Positions 1-8,218 of a DNA stretch of 30,533 bases are shown piece by piece. The first letter of the stretch is position 1; every line of letters starts with the position of its first letter. The notes under the pieces are model-generated. The model had not been told where the DNA came from, did no database searches, and was given only the letters and a program-made list of their open reading frames with translations. The position numbers and the translations under genes were made by a program. The DNA is from an uncultured euryarchaeote. Its GTDB lineage: Archaea; Thermoplasmatota; Thermoplasmata; UBA10834. Location: positions 1-30,533 of the forward strand of contig CALMQK010000085.1 in NCBI GenBank assembly GCA_937872085.1. The letters run 5' to 3'.

Positions 1-734
1 GAATCCACAACCCATTTGGAGAACTGATCCATCTCCGCCTCGGAATCGTTGTACCTCGGGATCACCAGATAGGTGAGTTCGACGTGCATCCCCAACTCGA
101 CTGCGATCTCGCAGGAGGTAAGGACAGGCTGAAGCCTCCCGCCACAGGTCGCCTTGTAGAACCTGTCGGTGAAGCCCTTGACATCGATGTTCATGGCATC
201 GATCACCCCCTTCAGCTCCCTGAGAGGGCTCTCCTGGATGTATCCGTTCGTCACGTAGACGGTCTTGTAGCCTGCTGAATGCGCGAGCTTCGATGCAGCG
301 GCTGTGAACTCGTGCCAGATGGTCGGTTCGTTGTATGTCCACGAGACGGACCTCGACCCCGTCGAGGCTGCGTACTGCACGACCTCTTCAGGGGTGATCG
401 GAGTGAGATCGGACTCACCGAACCTTGCTCTCGAAATCGAGAAGTTCTGACAGTGCTTGCAAAAGAGATTGCACCCGATGCTACCGAACGATATGGAGGT
501 GGTCCCTGGCAGGAAGTGGAACAAAGGCTTCTTCTCGATCGGGTCAGGGTGTATGGACGACGCGAGCCCGAATATCAGGGAGCGGAGCTTTCCGCCTCGA
601 TTCTCCCTGACGCCGCATAGCCCTCGCTTCCCTTCCGCGACGAGGCAGGAATGGGGACAGAGACCGCAGCGTACCTTGTCATCCTCTCTCGTCCAGAACG
701 CCGCTTCATGGAGTCCGCGTTCGGAAGTGCTCAT
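1..734 (-). CDS. amrS: AmmeMemoRadiSam-type radical SAM enzyme (AmrS), C-terminus cut by window edge
   Basis: This minus-strand frame is open from the ATG at 734 to the left edge, giving about 244 residues of a family usually near 330. The N-terminus has the family's cysteine-rich lead-in (CGLCPHSC, then GLCGVRENRGGKL). The radical SAM cluster motif follows as GCNLFCKHCQNFSIS, a Cys-x3-Cys-x2-Cys spacing that binds the [4Fe-4S] cluster used to cleave S-adenosylmethionine. Further on are SWTYNEPTIW and VTNGYI, typical of the pyruvate formate-lyase-activase-like barrel. The start codon lies inside the 3' end of thiL with a 29-base overlap, so the two genes are probably co-transcribed. AmrS proteins usually occur with AMMECR1 and MEMO proteins. 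Neither partner is in the window, but the sequence downstream is not visible. The reaction catalysed cannot be read from the sequence. Confidence 0.88.
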   Translation of the reverse strand, partial: MSTSERGLHEAAFWTREDDKVRCGLCPHSCLVAEGKRGLCGVRENRGGKLRSLIFGLASSIHPDPIEKKPLFHFLPGTTSISFGSIGCNLFCKHCQNFSISRARFGESDLTPITPEEVVQYAASTGSRSVSWTYNEPTIWHEFTAAASKLAHSAGYKTVYVTNGYIQESPLRELKGVIDAMNIDVKGFTDRFYKATCGGRLQPVLTSCEIAVELGMHVELTYLVIPRYNDSEAEMDQFSKWVVD

Positions 735-1683
735 AACCGAGGTTCTCCAACTTCTCGCGCTTGCCGTTGTCGATGAGTATGTTCTCCTCACCCGAAGTGA
801 CCTTCCCCACGACAGTCATGGGACAGCCCGTCTCCTCCGCCAGCCTTGCCAGGTCCGCTTCATGCTCCCTTTTCATCGTGAAGATCAGCTCGAAATCGTC
901 CCCGAAGTTCAGCACGAGGTCCTTCTGCCGCTCGATGTCGTGGAACGCCATGTCCACCTCCTTCGCCTTCGGGACGCGCGCGTAGTCGATCTCGTAGGTC
1001 ATACCAGAGTTCCGCGAGAGCTCGAATATCGAAGCCGACAGGCCGTCCGAGATGTCCATGCAGGAGGTGACGAATCCGGACTTGCTCAGCGCCATGCCTT
1101 CCTTGATCCTCGGCCACGGCCGCTTGAGCGCGTCCTCCGCCTCCTTCAGGCCCAACTGTTTCTTCATTGAGAAGAATCCTGCGCCCGCTCTTCCCAGGCT
1201 CCCGGTGACCACGACCAGGTCCCCAGCCTTCGCGCCCTTCCTGAGCAGGATGCCCTTCTTCGAAACCTCACCGAGCGCGGTCCCGCAGAGGACGAGGTCT
1301 TCGTGCTCCTTCGTGTCCCCGCCCACGACGCTCGTGTTGAACCTTCGGGCACAATCGTTCATCCCGTCCACCATCTGCTCGATGAAATCGATCGGATGCC
1401 CACGCGTGATGCCGATGGCTGTGACGAGCCCGAGCGGAGAGCCGCCCATGGCAGCGATGTCGCTCAAGTTGACCGCAATTATGGACCAGCCGATGTCGTA
1501 GGGGCCCATCCCCTTCGGGATGTGTGCCTTCGTCACCATCATGTCCGTCGTGACGAGAAGATACCTGTCCCCGATGTCGATTGCCGCGCAATCGTCTCCT
1601 GGACCGACCGAGGCATCGCTCTTGATGATGCGCTGGATAATCCGGATGGTCTCTCGCTCGCCCAGTGTGCCAAGAGTCTTCAT
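706..1683 (-). CDS. thiL: Thiamine-monophosphate kinase ThiL
   Basis: The protein has 325 aa, the usual ThiL length. ThiL phosphorylates thiamine monophosphate with ATP to give thiamine diphosphate, the last step of cofactor synthesis in the cytoplasm. The diagnostic motifs are GPGDDCAAI near residue 27 (metal and ATP binding), TTDMMV, NLSDIAAMGG near residue 73, VVGGDT and CMDISDGL. The ATG at 1683 is followed by the normal N-terminus GERETIRII. A TATA-like box sits at 1716-1724 on the minus strand, which would place transcription initiation about ten bases before the ATG. The gene overlaps the start of the downstream radical SAM gene by 29 bases. Nothing in it looks damaged. Confidence 0.96.
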   Translation of the reverse strand: MKTLGTLGERETIRIIQRIIKSDASVGPGDDCAAIDIGDRYLLVTTDMMVTKAHIPKGMGPYDIGWSIIAVNLSDIAAMGGSPLGLVTAIGITRGHPIDFIEQMVDGMNDCARRFNTSVVGGDTKEHEDLVLCGTALGEVSKKGILLRKGAKAGDLVVVTGSLGRAGAGFFSMKKQLGLKEAEDALKRPWPRIKEGMALSKSGFVTSCMDISDGLSASIFELSRNSGMTYEIDYARVPKAKEVDMAFHDIERQKDLVLNFGDDFELIFTMKREHEADLARLAEETGCPMTVVGKVTSGEENILIDNGKREKLENLGYEHFRTRTP

Positions 1684-1715
1684 GTTCCGCTCCTGATGTC
1701 GAACACTCGTTGGAC

Positions 1716-1724
1716 GTAATTAAG
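1716..1724 (-). promoter_or_regulatory. Predicted TATA box for thiL
   Basis: On the minus strand this reads CTTAATTAC, centred about 37 bases upstream of the thiL ATG. A start site about 26 bases downstream would leave a leader of roughly ten bases. This rests on pattern and spacing only. Confidence 0.4.
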
Positions 1725-1769
1725 CCTTTTCAACTACACGCTGTGGAAAGCGGGCTCAACGTGACACAC

Positions 1770-1778
1770 CTTAACATA
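1770..1778 (+). promoter_or_regulatory. Predicted TATA box for the LarA-like operon
   Basis: The sequence cttaacata is centred at about 1774. The expected transcription start near 1800 lies downstream of the ATG at 1784 but upstream of the ATG at 1814. This favours the later start codon for the racemase gene. Confidence 0.4.
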
Positions 1779-1813
1779 CTAATATGGGAAGCCCTATTCC
1801 TCGCCGGTATCCG

Positions 1814-3064
1814 ATGAGAATCGAAGTGCCATATGCGTCCGGTGTGGAGATAGTCGAAGTTCCCGACAAGAACCTAGGGGAAATCATTTACCCCAAGGAC
1901 ATCCACACGCCGGACAAGTCGTCGATAGTGCTCGAAGCCATCGAGAGACCCATCAAGTCGAAACCTTTGCGAGAGTTCATCCAGGGAGGACAAGAAATCC
2001 TCGTTATCGTGAACGACGCGACTCGGCCCACGCCCTCGGGAAAGATAATAGGGGTGCTCCATGAGCACCTGCAGGGGAGGAACGTCAAGTACCTTGTGGC
2101 GACGGGAATGCATAGGGCCCCAACGCCCGAGGAGTACAGATTCATATTCGGCGACATCTACGAGAACATCAAGGGGAATGTCTACGCGCACGATGCCAAG
2201 AACAGCCCGACCGTGACCCTGGGTACTTCGAAGAACGGCACGGTGCTGAAGCTCAACAAGATGGTCGACGACGCCGATCGGATAATCGTGATCAGCAGTG
2301 TCGAGCCACACTACTTCGCAGGCTACACGGGTGGCAGGAAATCCTTTCTGCCCGGAGTGTCGGCCTACGAAACTATAGAGCAGAATCACAAGCTCGCGTT
2401 GAGCATAGACGCCCAGGCCCTCCGAATGGAAGGCAACCCGGTCAACGAGGACATGGAGGACGCGATGCGGGGGTTGAGCAACAAGCACATCTTCTCCATC
2501 ATGGTCGTGCTCAACATGCACCACGGAACATGCGCATGCTTCGCCGGAGACCTCCGCGAGTCATTCAGGCGGGCGACCAAGAAGGCAGACGAAGTTTTCG
2601 TAGTCAACATCAGAAGGAAGGCGGATATCGTGGTTGCGGTCACAGCCTTCCCGTACGATATCGATCTCTATCAGTCTCAGAAGGCTCTCGATAACGCCAA
2701 GTATGCCGTGAAGGATGGGGGTGCGATCATACTCGTCAGCGCCTGCAGGGAGGGGGTTGGTCCGCCCACGTTCCTGGACCTTCTCGGTAGCGCTGCGACG
2801 GCGGCCGAAGTCATGGAGAAGATACGCCACGGATACAAGCTCGGCTACCACAAGGCGGCCAAGATGGCGGAGATCGGTCTGAAGTGCAGGATGATGGCCG
2901 TGACAAAGCTTCCACCCGACATCTCGAGGAAGGCGCATTTGGAGCCTATGAAGGATCTGCAGGAAGCCCTGGACACCGCGATCCGGGAGCTCGGAGAGAG
3001 TGCGAAGGTCACTTTTATTATGGACGCTGTGATTACTGTGCCAAGGGTCCAGGGACCGCTGTGA
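1814..3064 (+). CDS. larA: LarA-type nickel-pincer racemase/epimerase
   Basis: This LarA-family protein has 416 aa from the ATG at 1814; an upstream in-frame ATG at 1784 would add ten residues. LarA interconverts the stereoisomers of lactate, or of another 2-hydroxy acid in homologues, using a nickel-pincer nucleotide bound to a lysine. All signature residues are present: NDATRPTP (Asp and Arg), TGMHRAPTPEE (His), EPHYFAGYTGGRKSFLPG (His and the pincer lysine) and EQNHKL (His). Counted from 1784, the later positions are H110, H176, K186 and H202, each offset by two from the H108, H174, K184 and H200 of the characterised Lactobacillus enzyme. The iron-sulfur oxidoreductase subunit starts 31 bases downstream, which suggests a 2-hydroxy-acid pathway. 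The cofactor genes larB, larC and larE are not in the window, and substrate specificity is not certain. Confidence 0.9.
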   Translation: MRIEVPYASGVEIVEVPDKNLGEIIYPKDIHTPDKSSIVLEAIERPIKSKPLREFIQGGQEILVIVNDATRPTPSGKIIGVLHEHLQGRNVKYLVATGMHRAPTPEEYRFIFGDIYENIKGNVYAHDAKNSPTVTLGTSKNGTVLKLNKMVDDADRIIVISSVEPHYFAGYTGGRKSFLPGVSAYETIEQNHKLALSIDAQALRMEGNPVNEDMEDAMRGLSNKHIFSIMVVLNMHHGTCACFAGDLRESFRRATKKADEVFVVNIRRKADIVVAVTAFPYDIDLYQSQKALDNAKYAVKDGGAIILVSACREGVGPPTFLDLLGSAATAAEVMEKIRHGYKLGYHKAAKMAEIGLKCRMMAVTKLPPDISRKAHLEPMKDLQEALDTAIRELGESAKVTFIMDAVITVPRVQGPL

Positions 3065-3094
3065 ACCACTGGGACTCGACGAGCAATTGATGCT

Positions 3095-4207
3095 ATGCCG
3101 AGAAAGAGATACATCAACGCTGAGCGGGCGAAGAAACTCGAGAAGGAGATGCTCACCTGCACATTCTGCGGCTTCTGCAAGAGCGTGTGCCCGTATTTCG
3201 AGGACAATCAGTGGGACCCTTCGGTGGCCAGAGGTAAGGTCATACTAGCCTACGGGTTGGGCAGGAAGGAGATCCCTGCCGACGATTCGGTCGTCGAAAG
3301 GCTGTACCAATGCACGACCTGCAAGGACTGCGAGAGGCGGTGCCCGTCGAACATCCGGGTAGTCGACATCGTGGAGGCAGCACGCGCGGACCTCGTTGAG
3401 GCAGGGCTCGCATTGCCCGCACATAAGAAGATAATCGAGAACATCCGGAAGACCAAGAACCCCTATGGCGAAACCATCGACGCCGATTTCGGGGTGCCTC
3501 TGAGGAAGGCAGAGGTCGGATACTTCATCGGCTGCACCGCGAGGTACAGGCAGAATGACATCGCCAAGCACGCGATATCTCTTCTAAGAAAGCTCAATGT
3601 CGACTTCACACTGGTCGATGAGGTCTGTTGTGGCAGCACTCTTCAGCGGATAGGTGCCAAGGAGAAGGACGTGAAGAGGCTGATGGAAGCGAATGTGAAA
3701 GCCGTCAAGAAACTTGGGATCAAGAAGCTGATTTTCACTTGCGCCGGTTGCCTGCGAATGTTCAAGGAAGAGTATCCAAAGCACGTGGAACTGGGCTTCG
3801 AGACAGAGCATCTGGTGCAGTTCCTGGCGAAGCAGGACCTGAAGCTCAAGCCTTTCCCGAAGAGGATCACGTACCATGACCCGTGCCACCTGGGTAGGCA
3901 CTTGAAGATCTACGATGAGCCACGAAAGGTCATATCGATGATACCCGAGGTGAAATACGTAGAACTCACAGAGAGCAAGGAGTCTGCCAGATGTTGTGGT
4001 GGTGGAGGAGGAGTTAGAGCTGCAGACCCTAAGGCCGCCCAGAGGATCGCATCCAGACGCGTCCGGGCGGCTTCGGAGGTCGCGGACCTCATCGTGACCG
4101 CATGTCCGTTCTGCGTCAGCAACCTGAAGCTCGGGAAGGATATCATCAAAGTGGACGTGGAGATAAAGGACATCGCGGAACTCGTCGACGAACTCCTTGT
4201 GACGTGA
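3095..4207 (+). CDS. Iron-sulfur oxidoreductase subunit with two [4Fe-4S] sites and two CCG domains (HdrD/GlcF/LldE type)
   Basis: The 370-aa protein starts with two ferredoxin-like clusters, with cysteines at about 22, 25, 28, 32 and 73, 76, 79, 83. Two cysteine-rich CCG domains follow. The first has GCTARY, DEVCCGS and FTCAGC; the second has YHDPCHLGRH, ARCCGGGGG and TACPFC. This architecture is shared by the HdrD-like subunit of heterodisulfide reductases and by the iron-sulfur subunits of glycolate and lactate oxidases. These pass electrons between a flavoprotein and a quinone or thiol acceptor. No FAD-binding partner or membrane cytochrome is adjacent. The position right after a LarA homologue favours a 2-hydroxy-acid oxidation role, but this is inference. 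DHPS begins 10-17 bases after the stop, so the three genes probably form one operon. Confidence 0.85.
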   Translation: MPRKRYINAERAKKLEKEMLTCTFCGFCKSVCPYFEDNQWDPSVARGKVILAYGLGRKEIPADDSVVERLYQCTTCKDCERRCPSNIRVVDIVEAARADLVEAGLALPAHKKIIENIRKTKNPYGETIDADFGVPLRKAEVGYFIGCTARYRQNDIAKHAISLLRKLNVDFTLVDEVCCGSTLQRIGAKEKDVKRLMEANVKAVKKLGIKKLIFTCAGCLRMFKEEYPKHVELGFETEHLVQFLAKQDLKLKPFPKRITYHDPCHLGRHLKIYDEPRKVISMIPEVKYVELTESKESARCCGGGGGVRAADPKAAQRIASRRVRAASEVADLIVTACPFCVSNLKLGKDIIKVDVEIKDIAELVDELLVT

Positions 4208-4223
4208 GATTGGAGGAGTGACA

Positions 4224-5120
4224 GTGGGAAAGACCAGTTCCGGCAAGAAGAGCTCTCCTCGACCTCAGAGGCTCATGCTCGGCACATGCGCATTGAAGCT
4301 GGGGGTGCCGAGAATCATGGGAATCGTAAACAACACGCCTGATTCGTTCTCGGGGGATGGCTTCGCAGGGGATATCGAAAGCGCAATAGCGCTTGGCAAT
4401 TCGATGTTCGAGTCCGGAGCGGATGTGGTTGACGTCGGAGGGGAATCCACGAGGCCTGGTGCCAAACCCGTCCCAAGAGACATCGAGATATCTAGGATCG
4501 TTCCGATCATAGAAGCGCTAGTCCGGATGCGTCCCGGACGGGTCTCGGTCGATACGATGAAGCCGGAGGTGGCAGAGGCCGCGTTATATGCCGGCGCTTC
4601 GGTCGTCAACGACGTATCTGGGCTCCGCGATCACAGGATGGTGAAGATTGTGGCGGAGCACGACGCGGGAGTCATAATAATGCACATGCAGGGAGAGCCT
4701 CGCACGATGCAGGCCAACCCCAGGTACAAGGATGTCGTAGCGGACATCAAATCCTTCCTCGAGGAGCGCATCGTCGCAGCTGAGGACGGAGGGATCTCCT
4801 CACGACGGATCATGATCGATCCAGGCATCGGCTTCGGCAAGACAGTCGATCACAACCTCGAGATCCTCGCGAGGCTCAGGGAATTCAAGTCATTGGGGAA
4901 GCCTTTGGTCATAGGGGTCTCGAGGAAGGGATTCATAGGAAAGATCTCCGGGGCACCGGCCGATCAGCGCCTTCCCGGTTCGATCGCCGTCGCAGTGCTC
5001 GCAGTCAGGGAAGGGGCGGATGTGGTCAGAGTACACGATGTTCCGGAGACTGTGCAGGCGCTGAAGCTCGAACAGGCAATCCAGTCCTTTGGTCGGGGGC
5101 AAGGCGAGAGACGAAACTAG
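4224..5120 (+). CDS. folP: Dihydropteroate synthase (pterin-binding TIM barrel)
   Basis: DHPS condenses 6-hydroxymethyl-7,8-dihydropterin diphosphate with p-aminobenzoate in folate-type cofactor synthesis. The classical motifs are all here: MGIVNNTPDSFSGDG (pterin diphosphate loop), DVGGESTRPGA, SVDTMKPEVAEAA, VVNDVSGL, IDPGIGFGKT and GVSRKGFIG. The longest reading starts at the GTG at 4218, but the GGAGG at 4212-4216 directly abuts that codon. The GTG at 4224 has seven bases of spacing from the same Shine-Dalgarno sequence and is the better start, giving about 298 aa. About 30 N-terminal residues precede the barrel. The gene ends in TAG and is followed after 29 bases by the histidine kinase. 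Archaeal DHPS relatives may serve modified pterins, so the exact product is open. Confidence 0.93.
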   Translation: MGKTSSGKKSSPRPQRLMLGTCALKLGVPRIMGIVNNTPDSFSGDGFAGDIESAIALGNSMFESGADVVDVGGESTRPGAKPVPRDIEISRIVPIIEALVRMRPGRVSVDTMKPEVAEAALYAGASVVNDVSGLRDHRMVKIVAEHDAGVIIMHMQGEPRTMQANPRYKDVVADIKSFLEERIVAAEDGGISSRRIMIDPGIGFGKTVDHNLEILARLREFKSLGKPLVIGVSRKGFIGKISGAPADQRLPGSIAVAVLAVREGADVVRVHDVPETVQALKLEQAIQSFGRGQGERRN

Positions 5121-5149
5121 CCCAGAAAGTATTTTGAACCCGTTCGCAT

Positions 5150-7039
5150 GTGGTATCTCCAGGACCTAGCGTTTGCCCCCACCGAATGGAGAGTGAAACA
5201 CTGCCGGATGAAACCACCAAGACCACCACGCCTCCGGCCGTTCCCAATCTCAAGGACATCGACCTCCGCCCGGAGGGAACGCGTTTCATTCTGGTCGACC
5301 CCGCTGGGACGATATACAGCCTGAAGAAGACGCTCATGCAGGATGTGGGGTTCTTCGAAAGGGACTTCCTCTATAGAGCTGGAGTCGCGGGAGCGCGGGA
5401 ATCCCTTTCACTTGTCGATTCAAAAACCCTTCCAATGGATCCTAGGAAGGCGTTGGAAGCAATGCTCGATGTGTTCGCCAAGAGAGGATATGGCACCTTC
5501 ACGATTCAGGAAATTGACCTTGACAAAAGGATAGTCCGACTGACATCGCCCGATACTGCCGAAGGATGGTCATTTCAGCGGAACAATGACCTGCAAAGGG
5601 AGCCCGTATGCGCATATGCTCGGGGCATGCTGGCATTTGTTTGCGGCGCTGCGCTCCTCGGTGACATCCATGGCGACCCCAGCTTCACCGCACACGAAAC
5701 CGAATGCATCGGAGCGGGAGCAAAGGAGTGCGTGTACATGGTAGGTCCGATGGCAGAGCTGGCCAAGCTCACCCCCGACCTGGATGTGCCGAAGGGTTCG
5801 TTCGCCGAGCACGAGCTAAGGCTGAACGAGGAGATCCTCGTCAAGAACCTCGAGCTTCAAGGCCTGAACCTGGAGCTCGAGCGACAGGTCCGGAAGAGGA
5901 CGGATGACTTCTGGAGGTCAGAAGAGAACTATGAATCGGTCATGAGACAATCGCCAGACCCCATCGCGTTGATCACGATGGCGGGCAAGCTCACACATCT
6001 CAACTCAGCAGGTCTGAAGATGCTTGGTTACGACTCCGAGGACGACATCCTCGATGTGAACATCTCAAGCATTCTCTTGGATCGCGAGCATGGGTGGGAG
6101 AAGATCATTTGGACCATAGAGAAAGAGGGACGGGCGGCCGGGCTCGAGATGGCTCTTGTCGACAAGAGTGGGAATAGACTGACCAGTCAGGTGTACGCTC
6201 GTTTCGCGGAGCTCGCTCCCGGGAGATGCGTCGAGGCCATCTTCAAGGACGTGACCGAGCAGAAAGCGATGGAGGAACAGATCAGGGAGGCGCGTTTGGA
6301 ATCCGACTTCCTGAACGACCTTCTCTCCCACGACATTATCAACTACACTGTTTCGGCGCTGCATTTCCTCGGATCTGTGCGAAAGAGCGAGCAGATGACT
6401 GAGGACGCAAGGAAGAAGCTCGACGTCATCACCAAGGACATACAGGGGGCGGTCGATCTAGCAATCTCCGTTCGTGACCTCGCCCGTGTGAAGATGGCAG
6501 ACCAGGAGTCAGTGGAAGAGACAAAGGACCTCCAGTTGCTCGTGGCCGAAGCCATCGAAGAATCAAAGATGATGTACTTCGACAGGAATACCAAATTCGA
6601 CTTCCAGCGATCAACCGAACCGAGGTTTGCCAGGGTGGGAGCGCTCGTCTCCAGGCTGTTCGCGAACCTGATCACCAATTCAATCAAATACGATCAGCAC
6701 GAAGTGGTGGCAATCGATGTGACGATATCTGATGCCGAGCATGATAGTGTGCAATACTGGAGGACGGAGATAGCTGATCGTGGGATAGGCATACCAGATT
6801 CTGACAAGAAACAGGTTTTCGTGCGATTCAAGAGGGGGAACACGAAAGTAGCAGGAACAGGACTGGGACTGTTCGTCGCTGCGTCCATCGCAAAGGCCAG
6901 TGGTGGCCAGGTCTGGGCCGAGGACCGGGTCCCGGGGGACTCGACAAAGGGAACGAAGATGGTCGTGCTTCTTCCCAAGGCCGACGCCCGTCAGATAGCA
7001 CAACTGAGGACGAGGGGACCTGCTGCCTCGAAAACCTGA
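5150..7039 (+). CDS. V4R-PAS sensor histidine kinase, orphan
   Basis: This soluble kinase has 629 aa from the GTG at 5150. The ATG at 5186 is an equally good start because a TATA-like stretch near 5130-5139 would place transcription initiation near 5160. Residues about 45-200 form a V4R (4-vinyl reductase-like) sensor domain with cysteines at 154, 165, 186 and 194, ending ECIGAGAKECVYMVG. A charged coiled coil (about 215-255) leads to a PAS domain (about 258-372). The phospho-acceptor helix has LLSHDIINY with H394. The ATPase domain has the N box NLITNSIKYD near 506-515, G1 DRGIGIPD near 543 and G2 GTGLGL near 569. No membrane segment and no neighbouring response regulator are seen, so the partner is unknown. 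V4R domains bind small ligands or metals; the ligand here is not known. Confidence 0.9.
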   Translation: MVSPGPSVCPHRMESETLPDETTKTTTPPAVPNLKDIDLRPEGTRFILVDPAGTIYSLKKTLMQDVGFFERDFLYRAGVAGARESLSLVDSKTLPMDPRKALEAMLDVFAKRGYGTFTIQEIDLDKRIVRLTSPDTAEGWSFQRNNDLQREPVCAYARGMLAFVCGAALLGDIHGDPSFTAHETECIGAGAKECVYMVGPMAELAKLTPDLDVPKGSFAEHELRLNEEILVKNLELQGLNLELERQVRKRTDDFWRSEENYESVMRQSPDPIALITMAGKLTHLNSAGLKMLGYDSEDDILDVNISSILLDREHGWEKIIWTIEKEGRAAGLEMALVDKSGNRLTSQVYARFAELAPGRCVEAIFKDVTEQKAMEEQIREARLESDFLNDLLSHDIINYTVSALHFLGSVRKSEQMTEDARKKLDVITKDIQGAVDLAISVRDLARVKMADQESVEETKDLQLLVAEAIEESKMMYFDRNTKFDFQRSTEPRFARVGALVSRLFANLITNSIKYDQHEVVAIDVTISDAEHDSVQYWRTEIADRGIGIPDSDKKQVFVRFKRGNTKVAGTGLGLFVAASIAKASGGQVWAEDRVPGDSTKGTKMVVLLPKADARQIAQLRTRGPAASKT

Positions 7040-7047
7040 ACGGATCG

Positions 7048-7066
7048 GTCGCGATTTGGACGCGAA
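7048..7066. repeat. Copy A of tRNA-Pro 3'-end-like direct repeat
   Basis: The stretch gtcgcgatttggacgcgaa sits in the gap between the kinase and the GNAT gene. It differs by two bases from the corresponding part of the tRNA-Pro gene at 10958-10976. It is the most diverged of four same-orientation copies (see the finding on tRNA-Pro repeats). Confidence 0.6.
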
Positions 7067-7119
7067 GCCGGAATAGACATCTTTCAATCTGCTAGTGGGA
7101 AATCGAGGGACTTGAGAGC

Positions 7120-7971
7120 ATGGGCATGAGAACCCTGGGCAAGGAGGACATCAACTTCGCTGTTTCCCTCACCGTTGAGGAGGGTTGGTACTACACCCCC
7201 GCAGAGATCGAATTGATGCTGGAACTTGATCCCGAGGGAAGTTTCGTCTACGAAGAAGAAGAGCCCCTCGGAATGGCCACCTGCGTCACCTACGGGCGGA
7301 CTGGCGTCCTCGGTCACCTCATCGTCTCGAAGAAAGGAAGGGGAAGGAAGATAGGCCATGCCCTGGTCGATGCGGCCATTGAATACATGGAGGGCAAGGG
7401 TGCGGACTCCATCCTCGTGAATGCCACGGAGGAGGCCGTAAAACTGTATCAGAGTCACGGGTTCGTGTTGCGTGACATGACTTTGTGCATGCATTCGAGA
7501 CTCGACAGCACCTTTCACCGAACCCCATCCACAGATTGCGTGCAGCTCGAGAAATCTGACCTGCCAGAGGTGATAGACATAGACCAAAGACTCTTCGGAG
7601 ATGACAGGAGCAGACTGATCGAGCTCCTGTACGAGGAATCCCCGGAGGGAGCTTTCAAGATCGAACGCGCGGGCAATATTGACGGGTTCATATTTGGAAG
7701 GCCTGACCACGTCGGCTACAACCTAGGACCATGGGTGTGCCTGACAGGAGACGAGAGGGATGCAGAAGCACTGTTCAGAACTGCTGTTTCGACGTTCGAC
7801 AACGGGAAGATCTACATGGGAGCTTTCACCAGCAATCTCACAGCTCTGAAGATCGCCGATGAGCTGCCCCCGATCAACACGTGGCGCATTCCGATGATGA
7901 CGAGAGGTGAGCGCCGATACCATGCGGACACCAGCAAGGTCTTCGGGATCGCGGCGTACGAGCTTGGATGA
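7120..7971 (+). CDS. GNAT N-acetyltransferase with two acetyltransferase-like domains
   Basis: The 283-aa protein joins two GNAT-type halves. The first (residues about 1-130) carries the acetyl-CoA pyrophosphate loop KKGRGRKIGHALVDAAI, followed by AVKLYQSHGFVLRD, the usual end of the fold. The second half (about 135-283) resembles the C-terminal domain of the YitI-like double-GNAT family, with GFIFGRPDHVGYNLGPWV and a final GIAAYELG. These enzymes move an acetyl group from acetyl-CoA to an amine; the substrate is not evident. The ATG at 7120 is followed two codons later by a second ATG (7126), and a purine-rich tract precedes both. The gene stands alone between two copies of the tRNA-Pro-derived repeat. 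Confidence 0.88.
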   Translation: MGMRTLGKEDINFAVSLTVEEGWYYTPAEIELMLELDPEGSFVYEEEEPLGMATCVTYGRTGVLGHLIVSKKGRGRKIGHALVDAAIEYMEGKGADSILVNATEEAVKLYQSHGFVLRDMTLCMHSRLDSTFHRTPSTDCVQLEKSDLPEVIDIDQRLFGDDRSRLIELLYEESPEGAFKIERAGNIDGFIFGRPDHVGYNLGPWVCLTGDERDAEALFRTAVSTFDNGKIYMGAFTSNLTALKIADELPPINTWRIPMMTRGERRYHADTSKVFGIAAYELG

Positions 7972-8024
7972 TGTGGGTTCAAGCATTCTCCAGGCATGTT
8001 CCCGTAAATTGTGAAGATGGCCAT

Positions 8025-8051
8025 GTGGGCCAGTCGCGATTCGAACGCGAA
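8025..8051. repeat. Copy B of tRNA-Pro 3'-end-like repeat (T-arm plus acceptor strand)
   Basis: On the minus strand this region reads as a perfect five-pair T stem (TCGCG/CGCGA) around the loop TTCGAAT, then CTGGCCCA, like an acceptor 3' strand plus discriminator base. No D arm or proper anticodon arm can be found upstream, so it is a tRNA fragment and not a gene. It lies in the 247-base gap 7972-8218, in which nothing else was recognised. Confidence 0.6.
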
Positions 8052-8218
8052 CTGCGTCTTGGAATGGACCTGCGTCATAATGGCTGACCGTCTTCTTTCT
8101 GGATCATGGCGCGTGGCTTTCAAGGAGAATGGAACTCGACTAGCCCCGACTCCCCGTTCCTATCGAACCTGTCCTGTTGACGCGGTCAACTCCTGCCACC
8201 GTCTGCCTTCGCTCTCAC

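Noticed and set aside
457..1170. Plus-strand open frame of 237 codons
   Set aside because: It lies opposite thiL and the radical SAM gene, which carry all family motifs. The plus frame has no recognisable domain and mirrors high-GC coding bias.
8025..8145. Possible intron-containing tRNA on the minus strand (T arm and acceptor strand present, with a distant GGGCTAG that could pair)
   Set aside because: There is no D arm with a GG loop, no anticodon stem of five pairs, and no bulge-helix-bulge intron that would restore one. It is treated as a tRNA fragment.
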